DNA from: Brachypodius melanocephalos
Taxonomy: Eukaryota; Chordata; Aves; Passeriformes; Pycnonotidae
Assembly: GCA_013398615.1 (NCBI GenBank)
Contig: VZSR01003807.1
Span: 19,296,777 to 19,360,776, forward strand
Length of the DNA stretch: 64,000 nt
Reading direction: 5' to 3'
How positions within the stretch are numbered: the stretch's first letter is position 1; every line of letters starts with the position of its first letter. This document shows positions 50,465 through 63,900 of the stretch, one piece after another. The notes beneath the pieces are model-generated. The model did not search any database. It worked only from the letters and a program-made list of their open reading frames with translations, and was not told the origin of the DNA. Made by a program: the position numbers and the translations under genes.

Positions 50465-50635
50465 GATGTGGGACTCGGCTCCTTTGATCACAAATGCGGC
50501 ACTGAGGGTTCCTTGCAGGCTGTCCGGGTACATGTTCAACAAGCTTGCAGTACATTTCCCGCCCCTTTTCTCCGCAGGTTGCATTGGTTGTGATGAGAGC
50601 ATTAGTAGCCAGGTTCAGCACTGCAGGAAACAGAC
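50465..50635 (-). CDS. LAMA2: LAMA2 exon 2: start of the laminin N-terminal (LN) domain
   Basis: This 171-bp exon is preceded by a TTATTTTCAG acceptor and followed by a GTATGT donor. It enters with two bases of a Gly codon and leaves with the first base of a Gln codon. It encodes about residues 38-95 of the chain, beginning GLFPAVLNLATNALITTNAT and including CGEKGREMYCKLVEHVPGQP. This is the mature N-terminus of the LN domain, which mediates calcium-dependent laminin polymerisation. Its cysteines include the conserved TCGEKG, YCKL and PQCRIC positions. The NAT triplet is a potential N-glycosylation site. Near the exon end the residues DQRSRVPH differ from the human NQNSSNPN, so this is a variable loop. 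Intron 1 upstream is longer than 13 kb, and no exon 1 is seen in it. Confidence 0.97.
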
Positions 50636-52984
50636 CTGAAAATAAAACAAAATAAAATCATAAACAAAAGCAACACAGGTAAAACCAAAGTGAATTTAGC
50701 AGAATAATCTGCTACTGAATGTAACACCTGTCACAACATTAAAGCAAAAGCCGTCATTTTCAACAGCTATGGAAATATTGGATATGGATTTGGAACAACT
50801 TTGGATGTGTATCCAGATTTTAGACATCAGAATAAAGCCACTATACTGATGGGTTTCTCTCAAATCTTCTAAAATTCAAATTGGTACCTTCTGGTTATAT
50901 CATGAACAACAGCAGGACGCCAAAGGAGAAAGTACAGAAACATACAAAGCATCATTAAATTTTATTTTTCACAGTCAAACCTTGTGTTTCTACCCAACTG
51001 GCCACCACAACATTGTACACAGTGTACCTATGAAAACTCTTTATCATTATTTTCTGCTGACATCTCCATGGAAAAGCTTTTCCTCCACAGACCGAAGCAC
51101 TTTCATTATACTGTATTACTGTTCTGCTTAGGACTTCATGGGCACCTTTGTCATCAGAGCAGCTGGGTAATTCAACCAGCAACATGAAGAGCATATGTCA
51201 TGTTTCCCTTTCCTCAAGAAGAAAATAATATATACGACATCATATCTTTTATGGTAGTGCTGTTGTTATTTTTCCAGGTGCACATGCTGAGTGATGTATT
51301 ATAATTCTCATTCAGCACAGCATTTAAGCACGTCTGAGTGCTCTGCTGAGCCAAGTTACATGTAGCAGTAAGCTATAAAGATTATAAACCATATGAAGAG
51401 CATTCATTAAGGTGGGTTACTCTCCTTCCCACTAAGTACTGATCAAAACCTTTGAGCCGTAATAAAATTGATCCATGGAGACAAACTGATATCATGTGTT
51501 GAATGTATATATTAGTAACCCGTGCATTAAATCAACCAATTTTGCATCTTCAAAAGCAAATGTGCCATGGCAACAGGTTAAATTTAAAAAAGCCCAAGCC
51601 AAACCAACCAACCAACCAATAAAAAGGCTGAGGTATGAACTCTTGGGATTGCTTTTTGATTCATTTTATCACAACTTCAACTGGCTCTAAACTCAACTCT
51701 TTTGCAATCCATTCAGCTTCCAGCCCTATTATACTATTATAATCTTAAAGTAAGGTTTTAATAAAAACTGAATTGGTCATTACTGAACTCTGATAAAGCT
51801 CCCTTTATAATGACATTTCTTTTTGTCCTCCTCAAATGGACAACACTCTTCAACTGACTCCTTTCAGTCCTTTAACACCAGTCTCCTGCTTGTCTCTGCA
51901 ATTAACCTGTGTGCCATTTAATTACCAAGCTTGGATGGTCATGGTACGGATGTCCTTTGACATTGTAAGTTAGTGACTCTCATGCTCACTTTAAAACCAT
52001 ATGTGAATATACTGCTTGAGCAAGAGAGCCAATTAGTTACTAGCCCATCCAATTTGTGCAGTCAATCAATACTTGAGGTTTTATTGATCATATAGCTTGC
52101 TCCTTCAGTATAGATTAAAGCTCATTTGCATCACATTTTAAAATCTATACAGTTGTTCTTGTATTTTTATTCACTGCATTCAGTGGCATTTTCTGCCTTC
52201 CGTGATGGGGCCACATGGTAAAAATCTGTATAAGCATTAGCAGAGTAGATGAATTAATAGCTGTGGAACATCCTACGATGACTGACAGCCTCATTATTCT
52301 CTTTTTAGGCTGTACAAAGTTAATAGTGTAGAAGCCAGTAATCATTTAGTGTTAACAAAGAGTCTGACATTTGGTTCAGAGCTAAGTATTTTAAGCCCTC
52401 AAAAGTGAACCTCATACAAAGGACAGAATGATCCTACATGCAAAGAATTGCAGTACATGGCATCAGGAGAATAAATCCTCCAAAAGAGAGCTGAAAGACA
52501 ACAACCAAAAAGCCTCCAGTTTCACACAGCTATAAAAATGTTACCTGTTCTATGTCTATCACAAATCATACCACTGTTCTAAGTTTTAACACAAATTTTA
52601 AATGCAAGATACAAAAATAAATGAAGAGCATTTAATAAACTCGTTTATTAGAACATAATTTCACCCTTGGGTCACCTCTTAAATGTGCAGAGCAGCTTAC
52701 GGTAAAGCTACCAAAAGAGCCTTATCCATAATCAGTACAAACTCAGGCAACAAAAGAAGTATTGGTGTTTCACTAAAGAGCCCTCGACAAGATGCCAGCA
52801 CTTCACAGAGGTGCTCCACACTGAATTCCCCAAAGGATTGGAGTGACAGGCAGAGAGCAAAAAATGCACATTACAGCCAGCACTTCACCTTTGCTATTGA
52901 TTAATTCCTCAGCCCTGGGATTTTAACAAGTAATAATTAACAACTATATATTTGAATATTTTTAGAAGATCTTTATTTCCAAGT

Positions 52985-53052
52985 AGCAGTGGGCTGGGCT
53001 GAATAGGCCTTAGGAGCCCCTTCCGACTCAAGTTATTCTATGATTCTATAAT
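52985..53052 (+). mobile_element. Very short CR1 3' tail
   Basis: This is a CR1 3' end of under 70 bp, with GGGCTGAATAGGCC, AGGAGCCCCTTCCGACTC and the diagnostic tail TATTCTATGATTCTATAATA. It is a severely 5'-truncated insertion. Confidence 0.85.
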
Positions 53053-56000
53053 ACTTCTTTGTACAGCCCAAAGTTACCCAAAAAAGCCCAAAGCTTTGCT
53101 TTGAAAAAATGTTTGATGTGCAAGTCTAATGGAATAGAGAAAGTAAAATTATTCATATTGATTTCTAGCAGTTCCATATAGCTATATATATTTTCACAAC
53201 AGAGGCATGACATTTTAGCAATGCAGAAGATGAAACCATTGTCTTGAAACTTTTAGCTAGGCTTTTCAATATGAAATAAAAGTGTGTATGTTTATGATGC
53301 TAATATATCTGGTCACATTTTCTGAGATTCACATCTTAGAAATTCATCTTCCAATCACAAATCCCCAGGAAAAAAGGCACAAGAGCTCTAGATAGCACAG
53401 GGGGGTTTTTTTTGTCCTGTTTTTCATTACAATTAACATACACAAGAAATATTTAAAAACTGGTGTACTAGTTTTGCACATCTTCAATTTCCCAATAAAT
53501 TTTAAAGTTTGTTGTTACCAATTCCACCTTGAATTCTATGGGCATCCTCCCATCAAACAATTCCAAAAATATGATGTGCTAAATTTACAAAGAGTTCTTC
53601 TTTCTCTATTGCCAAAGAAATATTTTGTTCTTCTTTCTTTATTCTTTACCTTTGCTCCAGTGCAAAGACTGGATAAAATGCCTCTGAGTCACACACACCA
53701 TCTCTCTAGTTTGTGTAGCTCAAGTGCAGGCAGAAAAATTCGACTCCCTTCAAATGCCAGCTACATCAGTTTTTCTCTTCTTATATCCCTGGCAAGAATC
53801 ATATGAGCATTAATTTCTATCTGTTAAAAAATAACAAAATTCTAGCAATTGCATGAAGGTAATAGGAAGAAAAGATTGCTTTTTAATTAGGTAGTGGTTT
53901 TAGCAAACTGGGTTCAGTTTCTGGTTTTCAAAGGACTGCTGCTGTGTGAAGACAAAGAATTTCAGGTTCTCCCCTGTGAAATGGGTATGGTCATCTTTCT
54001 ACTTTACACTTTGGTTTTTAAGCATGGAACACGTTCCATGAAGATTTTAGTGCATGGAAACCCAACAGGAAGTTTGTTTAGTGTTGACAGGTGAATAAAC
54101 TATGAAAGGCAAATAACACATAAATTAATCAAATTATTTAAAGTGGTGTACAATGCACAGGTAATCAAGCATGCTGCTCAAGTCACTAGAGAATTAATGA
54201 TGATTAATAAGTTTAGCATGCATTTTCAACAGAAACAGTTCTAGAAAAAAAATTGCAAAAATGAAAAGCAGCAAATCAGCAGGATTTTCTTGCCTACAAG
54301 CCCCTATGTACTCAAGTTTCACACTGCTACTATTCTAGTTAAGTAAGTGTGGTACTTTTTTTTTTTTTAATAATAATGGGTCCTGGATCAAAGCACATCT
54401 AGATACCTATCTTAAAGATAAAAATAGTGGCTGCTTGGGATCTGTGGGTTTTTTACAGAAAAAAGCCACCCTTTATTAATACTGAAATTCTCTGGAGACA
54501 TTAACAAGCATGTCAGTGATTCACTGAGTTTAACACATTTAGACTAGCAAACAGACTTTTACAAGATTCCACAAAGGTCTTTAAAGGAAACAAGCCATCA
54601 TAACACATGAAGGAATGACCTCTAATGAGGTCAGAATTAAAAACTGGAGAATAGCAGTGGAAAACCATAGCAATCTTTGCTGAATCCTATTCTGTTCCAA
54701 CAGCAACATAAGAAACTTAGAAAAGGGGATAAAAATTAAGATGACTGCTTGTTGATGATAAAAATTATTCAGGAAAATTAAAATAAGCATACACCACAAA
54801 GTGGTAGAAAAATTCCACAGAATGGTTTGTCTAGGCAATAAAATGGCATATGAAATCAAGGAATGGAAATTAAAACACAGGGGGAAAATATGATTGCTTC
54901 TGCACCAGCTATTATCAGTCCTGAAAGAGTTACTATTGATATTTCAATGAAAATATTGGCTCAAGGAATAGAAACAAAATGTCATTACAATATTGCATAA
55001 ATGCATCTGTACTGACAACTCAGATCCTGTATGGTATCCCTTACCTCTCATCTCCCAAAGGATATAGTAGAGCTAAGAAAATGAAGAAAAGTGTGACAAG
55101 ACCACAGCTGTGGAACAGCTTCTGAATGTGGATATGAATAGACTGAGTTTTCTACTGGAAAACAAACAGATTGGGAGATGTATAAAATGATGTAACTGCA
55201 TGCAAAATCATAAATGGCTTCAGTAAGTAAATCTTCTGAGTGAACGTGCTAAATTTAGTTATCCTTCTACCACAAATTGAAGGTGCTGAGTCAACTAATC
55301 AGACAGGAGTTTTCTTCACAGATTAGAACATTCCTGTTTATAAATGGAACTGCTTTACAGCATGATAGCAATTAAATTCTAGAGTAGATGAATAAGTTAC
55401 ATAATAAAATATTTTTATTCCAATGGCAAGAATGGATTAAAACCCAATTAGATTAATACACAGAATGAGAGCTCATCCAGAGCTGTTAAACATGAATAGT
55501 TTGTGTTCAGTTGCCAGTTCAGAACCTCCCTAAAGCACTAGCTGATGAAGGGTTTTACCCAGGGAGACATCCCTGTACTCCTTCACATTTTTCCTCAATA
55601 TTGCTGCTGATAGATATCTGTAGTTTTTTCTTACTAAGGCTGGCAGCATATACATCCCAACAACAAGGTTCATCCAAAATGGAAGAGAAAATATAATCTT
55701 AATTTTGTTTGGTATTGCTAATGAAATTGTAATATTTTTTTGCCAACATTCAATTCTTTTACCAGCCTTTGTCCCCTATACTACTTCCCATTATTACCTC
55801 GCACCCAAAGAGATTTCCTCAATGGCTACTTATTCTGTAGAGCAGATCTTGTTCTATAGATCCTCTGTAGAACATTCTCTCGAGCCTGGTAGTTTCCTTG
55901 CAGTTTTCTGCAAAGCAGTATTATCTAATTAATTTTCCTTATTTTCACTGCATAAAAGAAAATAATAGCTCAGGTTCATGTGTTTTCTTTTATCTACTTT

Positions 56001-58957
56001 TCATGTGTTCCCACCAATCTTCAGCTCATATAAGCTCCATGAGTATCCGTGGAATAAAACCTACCAATCTGATGCCTGGCACCCTGCCCTGTTTTGTCAT
56101 GCCCTATTACCTGTTTCCCTGCCAAACTGACAGATTTTCCACATGCTTTATTGCAATAGTGGAGATAAGCAGAAGCAGATGAGCTACACAAGTAGCAGGT
56201 ACAAGACATTTTCATAAAGACTGTCAGCTGCTGAATTCAGTCTCATTCCCTTCTGAAACAGCACTGTTTGATTGACCTGCAGAGCCCACTGAGTTGATCT
56301 CCCTAGCTGAGGGAGGATGGAGGGATTCTTGAGGGAAATCAAAGATATTAACTGCATCTCCAGCTGCCGAATGGTGATTACAGGATCATTACGAAGTGCA
56401 GATAGTCACTGGGGTAACCTACTTTTAAAATGTGTCAAGAAGCAGCTACAGCAAAGGAGGGCTATAGGAAACAGATATGAATGTAAACAAAATAATTACC
56501 TTGCACATTAGTGTTCCTACCATTCACCAGTTCTGACACATTTTTCACTCCTTTCCTTCATATAACTCATGGAGAATTGTAAATTCTGTTTCAATCACAT
56601 CACCATCCCATACCTACAGAGCAATTGATAAAGTGAGGCTCACCAGAATTACACTCCAGCACTATAATCCAAGCACAAGCGAGGAACCAAGACCGAGATT
56701 ATAATCTTGGTTAGACTTCTGCTACTGTGCAGAGCAAAGAGCAGACATCTTAAACGAGAAAGAAGGAACCACCATAGGTGGTTGATAGCAGATGAAGACA
56801 GCAGCAGAAATCTTTGCATGGAGATGAAGGAAAGGAACTCTCTGAGTGGGGGAAAGTGGAAGAGAGAAGAAAATTGAAAGACCATTGCAAAGAGACTCAC
56901 AGAGCCTGTAACCCTTCTTTTTTACAGAAGATTATTGGCACACTGAAATTTGCATTCAGTATTATTTAATGTCTATACTGTGGTTTGATTACACAGCGAT
57001 AAGATCAGCATCTCACTTTACCAATGGTAAAATTAATATAAATAATTGCAGTGCCTGCACATACAATCAAAATGTTAACTTCAAAAAATCAGTATTGATT
57101 TTTAATAGCTTTTTTTAAGTACTTCCAAGATAGAAGACAAACTTTGGTTTACCAACTCTGGGATTTCTTTGTGTCTTATTAAAGCATTAGAACAGAGAAA
57201 ATGTTTTTCTCCTTCAAAGAAAGCTCTGTTAAGACCTGTATATTCCTCTTCTCTTTTCTAAACAGACCAGTATTTGGCACTGCATACTTCCTTCAATCTT
57301 CTCAAAATATCCCTAGTCTCTTCAAAGAAGCAAATAAAACAGCCTGCCTAAATATGTCTAACTTTTCAAGCCAGTCTTCCTAGTCTGTAGAGCACTTTGA
57401 AATGTTCATGCAGTCAAGCAGAGCTGTTTGCCATTGAATTTGTACTAAAAAGACAAAAGAGAATATGTCAATTTCCGATGTTCTAAGAAGTGTCACTGGA
57501 AAAAGAGAGACTTGTCTGCTGCAGCGCAGAGCTATGCTAGGCTGTGGGAACACAGTGGGGAGAAAAAACTGGGACAAAACAAAACAAAATGTTGCAGCAC
57601 TGAATTGCTTCCAGCTGTGCACGACAGGGAGTAACTTAATGCACTCTATCCACAATGTAGATGAATACTTTTATACAACTAGAAATAAACCCAATTTGAA
57701 GAAATAGCTGTCCAGACACAACAGAGTAGACAGACTGAAAAAAATTTGACACTAGGATCATTTGTCCAGAGGAAAACAAAATGGAAAACAAATGTTTCAG
57801 TACCCATTTATGTCAGTTGCCCCAAATCACTGCACATTACAGTGCTGTTCAGCAGTCAGCCTTCCTTCCAAAGGAAGTGGAAAAGTAGTTTTTGATGTTT
57901 GGTGGCAGAGATGGCCTGCTTTTACTTAGAGGTGATTTTCTCTAACATTACATACTCCCTCCTGCATATTTATTTTCAACACAAAAAACAGAGTATGAAA
58001 CACTAACCTGAAGAAGCTTAATAGCAAATCTAACTATAATCCTTACATAGTAACAGACACACCTGAAAGAGGGTATATTGCTTATCCAATAATCTCACCT
58101 TGCCTCTCCACAGCTCGCAGCACTGACAATCTGTAAGGTCTTTGCTGATTTTAATAGCAAAACTCCATCAGTTTTACAGATTGGAGACTGAGGCAAAAGA
58201 ATGCTACTGGCTTACCCCAATAGTCTATTGTATTAAATATATAAGCATCCTCCTTGCTTTTTAATGAATTTCCTTCTTTTCCCAGAGCTGTCACAAAAGG
58301 TTGTTTTGCAAAGGAGAACAGGAAAAACACAGGTGATGATGAAATCCTGTCTCCTTGACATCCGTGGCAGAACTCCTACTGAATCAAAAATCCAAAGCAC
58401 AAAGACTTAATGGACATCTCATTTTCAAAGCTATTTACATGCCCAGCCTGAGTCAGACACCCACTGGTTTTCAAATGTATTCCGTCTGTATTCTAGCAAA
58501 AATTTTGAAGGGCAAAACCCCAGTTGTACAAATACCTTATCTATAGAAAGGGCACACTATGCATGAAGAAGCAAGGAGCAGTGCACTCTTTACAGTTATT
58601 TCCTTTTATTTTTAACCCCATGATCTTCATTAAAACCTTTGCAATGCAGTAGTATGGTCCTGGGCAGCCAAGCAGGCCCAACAAGAAAAACTAAAACAAC
58701 TCCTGAGAGACAACAGTGTTGTGTAAACAGGAATTCTCCCAAATCACATCTTCTGTTCTTAGCTAGCAAACAGCAATTTACAATTTCCCCAAACTGCAGG
58801 ACAAGGCTAAAAATGTCCATTTTTTTCCATCCCCATGACTGAATACCAGGGTCTCCATACTAAGAAAACACATACTCATGCACTTCCCTCATCTGCAAAC
58901 AGAGGATGAGACACAGACCTGTATGATTTGTCTATCCCATCACTGAAGGAGATAAGG

Positions 58958-58990
<33 letters not shown>

Positions 58991-59000
58991 NNNNNNNNNN
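58958..59000. other. A33 homopolymer followed by a 10-N gap
   Basis: A run of 33 A (58958-58990) is followed directly by 10 N and then CAACCAACCAAGC. The gap is probably of estimated size and was caused by the homopolymer. The A-run length itself is unreliable. Confidence 1.
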
Positions 59001-59719
59001 CAACCAACCAAGCATAAAAATGGGGAAAAAAATAAAACCATTTTTTCAAGAATTCATATTTCTCAAAGGTAGTATAGAGCCTGGGAAAATCAGAGCCTGA
59101 AGATGCAATTTATTGATGACTTTTGTCTTAACAATTCTTTTGCTTTATGAAAAAAGCTATGTTGTCTCAGACACTAAAGAAAATGAAGAATACAACTATT
59201 TTTGCAATAACTTCAAAATCAATGTCCATTGAAACCACACAGAAAAGTAAGAATTAGTTACTGTGCCCTTGAGTCTCCAATACTGTCAACTTGAACAGAA
59301 ATACTGAGATGTATACTGTGTTCTTGTACAAGAGGCAACAAAAGGCATGTTATGGGGGTTAATAAAAGTCATCCATCTATTCACTATCATCTAACTGACA
59401 AAAAATTCCAAACTGAGTCTAATGTTATGAAACCAAAGAGCAAATGGAAAAACTGATCTTACCATATGTAAGAGATTCTGTGCACTTGCATTCACCCTGG
59501 TGATTCAGATTAAAATAGTTTAAACTGTTTCAACTGATGAGCTTGAATAAACATGAAGTTCAATTTTCATTCTTTGAACTGATTTACTTCTCACTATTCT
59601 GCTGTAATGCTTTACAAATACATACTGATAAGGATTATAAACTTTCAACATATTCTGGTAAAATGTGAGATCACCAATTAGCAATTTCTATGCGAAGTTC
59701 TCAAGAATGGTGTTCAGAG

Positions 59720-60900
59720 GATTAGAGAATCACTGAGGCTGAAAGGGACTTCATATCTAGCCCAAACCCCTGCCCAAGTCGGGTCAAGGGAGCAGGTGGC
59801 CCAGGACTGTGGAGCTGAGTTTTTAGTATCCCTGAGGATGCAAGCTCCACAGCCTCTCTGGGCAATATATTCCATTGTTTGACTACACTTACAGTAAAAA
59901 AAGTGTTTTCTTCTGTTTAAATGGAATTTCCTGTATACTGATTTGTGCCCATTACCTTTTATCCTGCCACGGGGTACCACTGAAAAAAAGTTTGGCTATA
60001 TCTTCTGAATCGTTCCCTGACACATATTGATACGCATGTCCATAAAATCAACACATCCTAAAACTAAGCAACCCTAGCCCTCTCAGCCTCTACTTATAGG
60101 ACAGACACTCCAACTCCTTAATCATCTTCCCAGCCCTTTCCTGGACTTGCTCCAACATTCCTATGTCTCTCTTGTACTGAGGAGACCATGACAGGACTCA
60201 GTTCTTCAGGTGTGCTCTCACCATTGCTGAGCTGACAGGAAATGATCACCTCCCTCAATCTACTGTGGACATTCTAACTAATGCACCCCATTTGCTTTTT
60301 TTGCCACATTGCTGGCTCACATTCAGCTTGTCCACCAGGACACCCAGGTCCTCCTCTGCAAAGCTGTTTTCCAGCCATTTGGCCCCAGTTTGTTCTGGTG
60401 CATGGGGCTGTCCCTCCCCACATGCCAGACTTTCCACTTCCTTTTGCTGAATTTCATAAGGTCAGTCCTTTTCTCCAGCCTGCCAATGCCCTTCTGGCAC
60501 AGCCTTCTGGCATATCAACCAGGCTGTCCAATTCTATATTGTCTGCAAACCTCGCAAGGGCGCACTCTGTCCCATCAGTCAGGTCATTAACAAAGATGTT
60601 ACACAGTATTGGCCCCAGTATTGACTGCTAGTGCCTGCCTGGTGATCACTGATGACCTGCCTCCAGGTGGACTTTGTGCCACTGGTACAACCACTCAGAC
60701 CTACCCATTCAGTTTTTAATCTACCTTGCTGTCCACTTATCTGACCTGTATTTAATCAGCTTTTCTTTGAGGATGTTACCAAGACAGCATCTAAAGTCTT
60801 AATAAAGCTAAGATAAATAACATCCACTCTTCTTTCATCCACCAAGTCTGTTACCTCATCATAGAAGTCTATCAGGTTGGCTAATCACAAGCTGTCCACC
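59720..60900 (-). pseudogene. 1.2-kb CR1 LINE with decayed reverse-transcriptase C-terminus
   Basis: This is the longest CR1 copy in the window, on the minus strand. The 3' UTR is at the low-coordinate end, with GGCTGAAAGGGACTTC and GGAGCAGGTGGCCCAGGACT. Further up, the minus-strand frame at 60290-60400 reads KWLENSFAEEDLGVLVDKLN followed by VSQQCGKK, which resembles the C-terminal end of CR1 ORF2. Around 60660-60760 the remnant DKWTARWIKN fits the region just before it. Frameshifts and stops interrupt ORF2, so the copy is inactive. It is a non-LTR retrotransposon, not a host gene, and lies in LAMA2 intron 1 in the same orientation as the gene. Confidence 0.88.
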
Positions 60901-63900
60901 AAAAATCCATGTGGTCCTAAAACTATCATTTTAGCTAGATGTAGCCTTCACATTTACCATTTTATGTGTATGTTACTTATATCCATGCTACACAGTATCC
61001 TATTAAAATGAGGACTAATTTGCCCTTCTCAGATTATACTGTAAGGCCACACACCTTTGATCTGTTCAATTTCAATGCATGTAAAGCAAAATTAGCAAGA
61101 TCAAGGCCTTCAGTGATTACAGTATCAAGGCAGAATGCAAAATATATTTTTCACGTCTTAGACTCATAGCTTTTCACAGAACAGAACATGTTGCCTGTTT
61201 CATTTCCATACAGACAGCATTCTGAGGCATGAATTAGCTGAATAACATAGAAATACTGCAAATAACAAAAAAAGCACACTAAATTGAAAAATTAAATTGT
61301 ATATTTGTGTAGTAATACTACTATTATGCATTGAATCAAGAAATGTCCAGTTACATGAGAATATGAAAATATTGTGAACACTCTTTGTCAGTTTTACAGT
61401 ATTCTTTTAGTCTCTATTTCTTGTGTATCACCTAACTAGTTCACCAGACTTTGCTACAAGAGGGCTCCCAAATACATAAAAGAGCTGTAGTACTGTATTC
61501 ATATATTTGTAAATTATATATATGTAATATATACAGATATGAAAATACAATAGACAGTGAGTCTGTATTTGTAGCCACAGCAGTAAATGTAAAATTCTTC
61601 CCCATCCATGAAGAGAACAGAATGTGCATGATTTCAATGTATTTTAACATTCATTTTGTGAGAAAGAATATTTAATAATACTTATTTTATAATACTTATT
61701 TTCTCCATAAGAAAAACAGACAGATAACTTTCCTGCCTTCCATATATTTTATCCCCTTATTTGAACTGTGACTGAATGGAAAGATCAAATGAGGTCTGAG
61801 CAGATAGCTGTCAGCAAACCAGTGATAACATACCATGCTTTAGAATTAGATAGAAAATGTGCAACCTGGTATATAATTTCTGCTTGTAACTGCCAAAGAC
61901 ATCTGGCTTAGAATATAAGCCAGCTTGAACATCCCTACACATACTTACTTTATCATTCATGAAAATTGAATTATATCAGTATCTCTTAATATTTCTCTGT
62001 TAAAGCTGTGCCTATCTGTAGTAGTGGAAACCCTCTTTTTCTTCTTTATAAGAGTAGACTCAGAGCCATCACAGGTGTCACATCTTTACACTCCATTAAA
62101 ATCAGTCAGAACAGCATGCAGATGAATCCCTGCACGTTGCTTTAAAAATGCATGGGATGACACATCAAGGAAAGGAGTTCTTCAGGTCTTCCAATAGGAT
62201 TTTAACAAGTTTCAGTGGTACTACTGTCACTAATATGACATTTATTTGAGTTTTGCATAATTAAAGGTTTTAGCAATGGACTCACAATTGGAAAAAAAAT
62301 GTTTCTTTTTCAGTATGAATCAAATACACATTTCTTGGGTTTTCCTTTGACTGTTCTCACTGTTTGGAAAGTTAGCAAAATGCCCCCCTCCCCTCACAGT
62401 TTTCGTGTTCCCCAAATTTATGGACAGCAACAGATTTTTATGCAGCTTTTTCTGATTAACAGAAGTTGCTTTCAGTCATTCAGGCAAGAGACTGCTCCAT
62501 TCATGGATACCTTAGACACTTTTTGATTCTGCAACGACCGTCCCCTGAAAAACACAGTTCCACATTATACAATGAGACTTCTAGCAACAGTACTGACAAA
62601 ACACAGCTGATTGGCATCCATACGAAAAATACATTTGAAATGTTAAGGTCTTTGCAGATTTAGCAAGTTAATAACACTCACAAGCACAGTTGTGATCATT
62701 AGCCGTAATATTTCAAACTAATTCTAAAACTTAAGTGTTCTCTGAATCAGTTGACCTAGGAAAGAGGAAGGTTAGGAGAGGCCCAAAAAATCAGAGCTGG
62801 ATAGGTTAGAAGAGTGACAGGTTTAACTGCCTGTAATTGTGTAACTTCACAACCACCAGAGCTGGGTGATACAGGCACCTACTAATGCTTTCGAAGTAAC
62901 AGTGGTACACTCAATTATCCTTTCCACGGAGTCCAGTTACTGAGACATAGAGTTGAAAAGAATGATTTCTTGATCAGTGAAAATACAGAAAAAGGGAAGA
63001 ATTTAGAATAGGTACTGAGAGCTGAATTAGGCAGGAAACCTAATACTGCAGATAGGTAGCAATGAAATGCAGCACTCCTTTTGTGCAAGACTGGGGGGAT
63101 TTTGATATATGAGCTGGAGCAGATAGATGGTAGAGCAGGAGAAGCTCCTTTTACAAACAAACAGACCAAGGGGATAAACACAAACATTGTTAAGAGACAA
63201 AGGGTTAAAATCAGGACGTTTATATGAAAGGAAGAAGTGAGATAATGTTTTAGAGATCTATCTGAATCCTAAATGCAGAAGGAAAGGGTGATCAAGAGAC
63301 CACCAGTCTTGGCAGCCTTTCTGCTTTTCAAACCAAACAACATCCGAAGAGGAGAAGCAGGAATACAAGGAGAGCATTACACGGCCCCAGTGTGTGGGCA
63401 GTGACACACGGAGATACACTGTATTTCTCACATCAGGACACAGAGTAAGAAAGGCAATAGGTGAAGTGGGAGCAGTAGAGCACAGAGGGACTTCAGGCTG
63501 AAAACAGAACATCAGTAAGGACATTTAGCAGTGAGAGACAAGAAGTTGTGTAACAGAGAAAACTCGTAAAAAATAAGTCAAAGGCTGTTCCCAAAGAGAG
63601 GAAAGATGATTGGAAACTTTTACACAATAAATTTGGGTGGGAACACATAACTCTGGTTACTAAGAATACAAAGACTGTAATCTTCTCCTTACACCCCAGG
63701 GGGAAAAAAAAGCCTCCTTTTATGAAGGACAACAGAAGCCATCACCCCAATGTCAAAAAACAAAATTGCAAGATAGATGTGGTATCATTTCTACAGGCAC
63801 AGTGGGAGAGACTGAGAATTTTCTTCAGAGTAATTTTCTGTGGTAAAGACTTCCAACTGTGCAATGGTCACTGTAGAATCAGCAAAGAACAAAATGCCTG

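Larger units (their letters stand above)
2314..50635 (-). other. LAMA2: LAMA2 gene, N-terminal portion (exons 2-9 and their introns)
   Basis: This is the minus-strand gene for the laminin alpha-2 chain, a secreted basement-membrane protein. It assembles with beta and gamma chains into laminin-211/221 and links dystroglycan and integrins on muscle and Schwann cells to the matrix. Eight exons on one strand join in frame to 1194 bp (398 codons) without a stop. The assembled peptide resembles human LAMA2 closely, for example WWQSPSI, QIAYVIVKAANSPRPGNWIL, CTSYYSKIHPLENGE and LMMFAHKDP. Those stretches and the exon lengths are compared from memory, not by a search. Exon 1 with the signal peptide lies beyond coordinate 64000, and exon 10 onward lies before coordinate 1. 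LAMA1 is the nearest alternative paralogue, but the matches above are LAMA2-like throughout. Confidence 0.96.

Noticed and set aside
57380..57420. AGAGCACTTTGAAAT, reminiscent of an old SINE tail
   Set aside because: A single short block without flanking support. Not enough to call an element.
60265..60631. Plus-strand open frames of 61-116 codons
   Set aside because: They are the antisense of a CR1 LINE. The sense CR1 frame is on the minus strand and is itself decayed.
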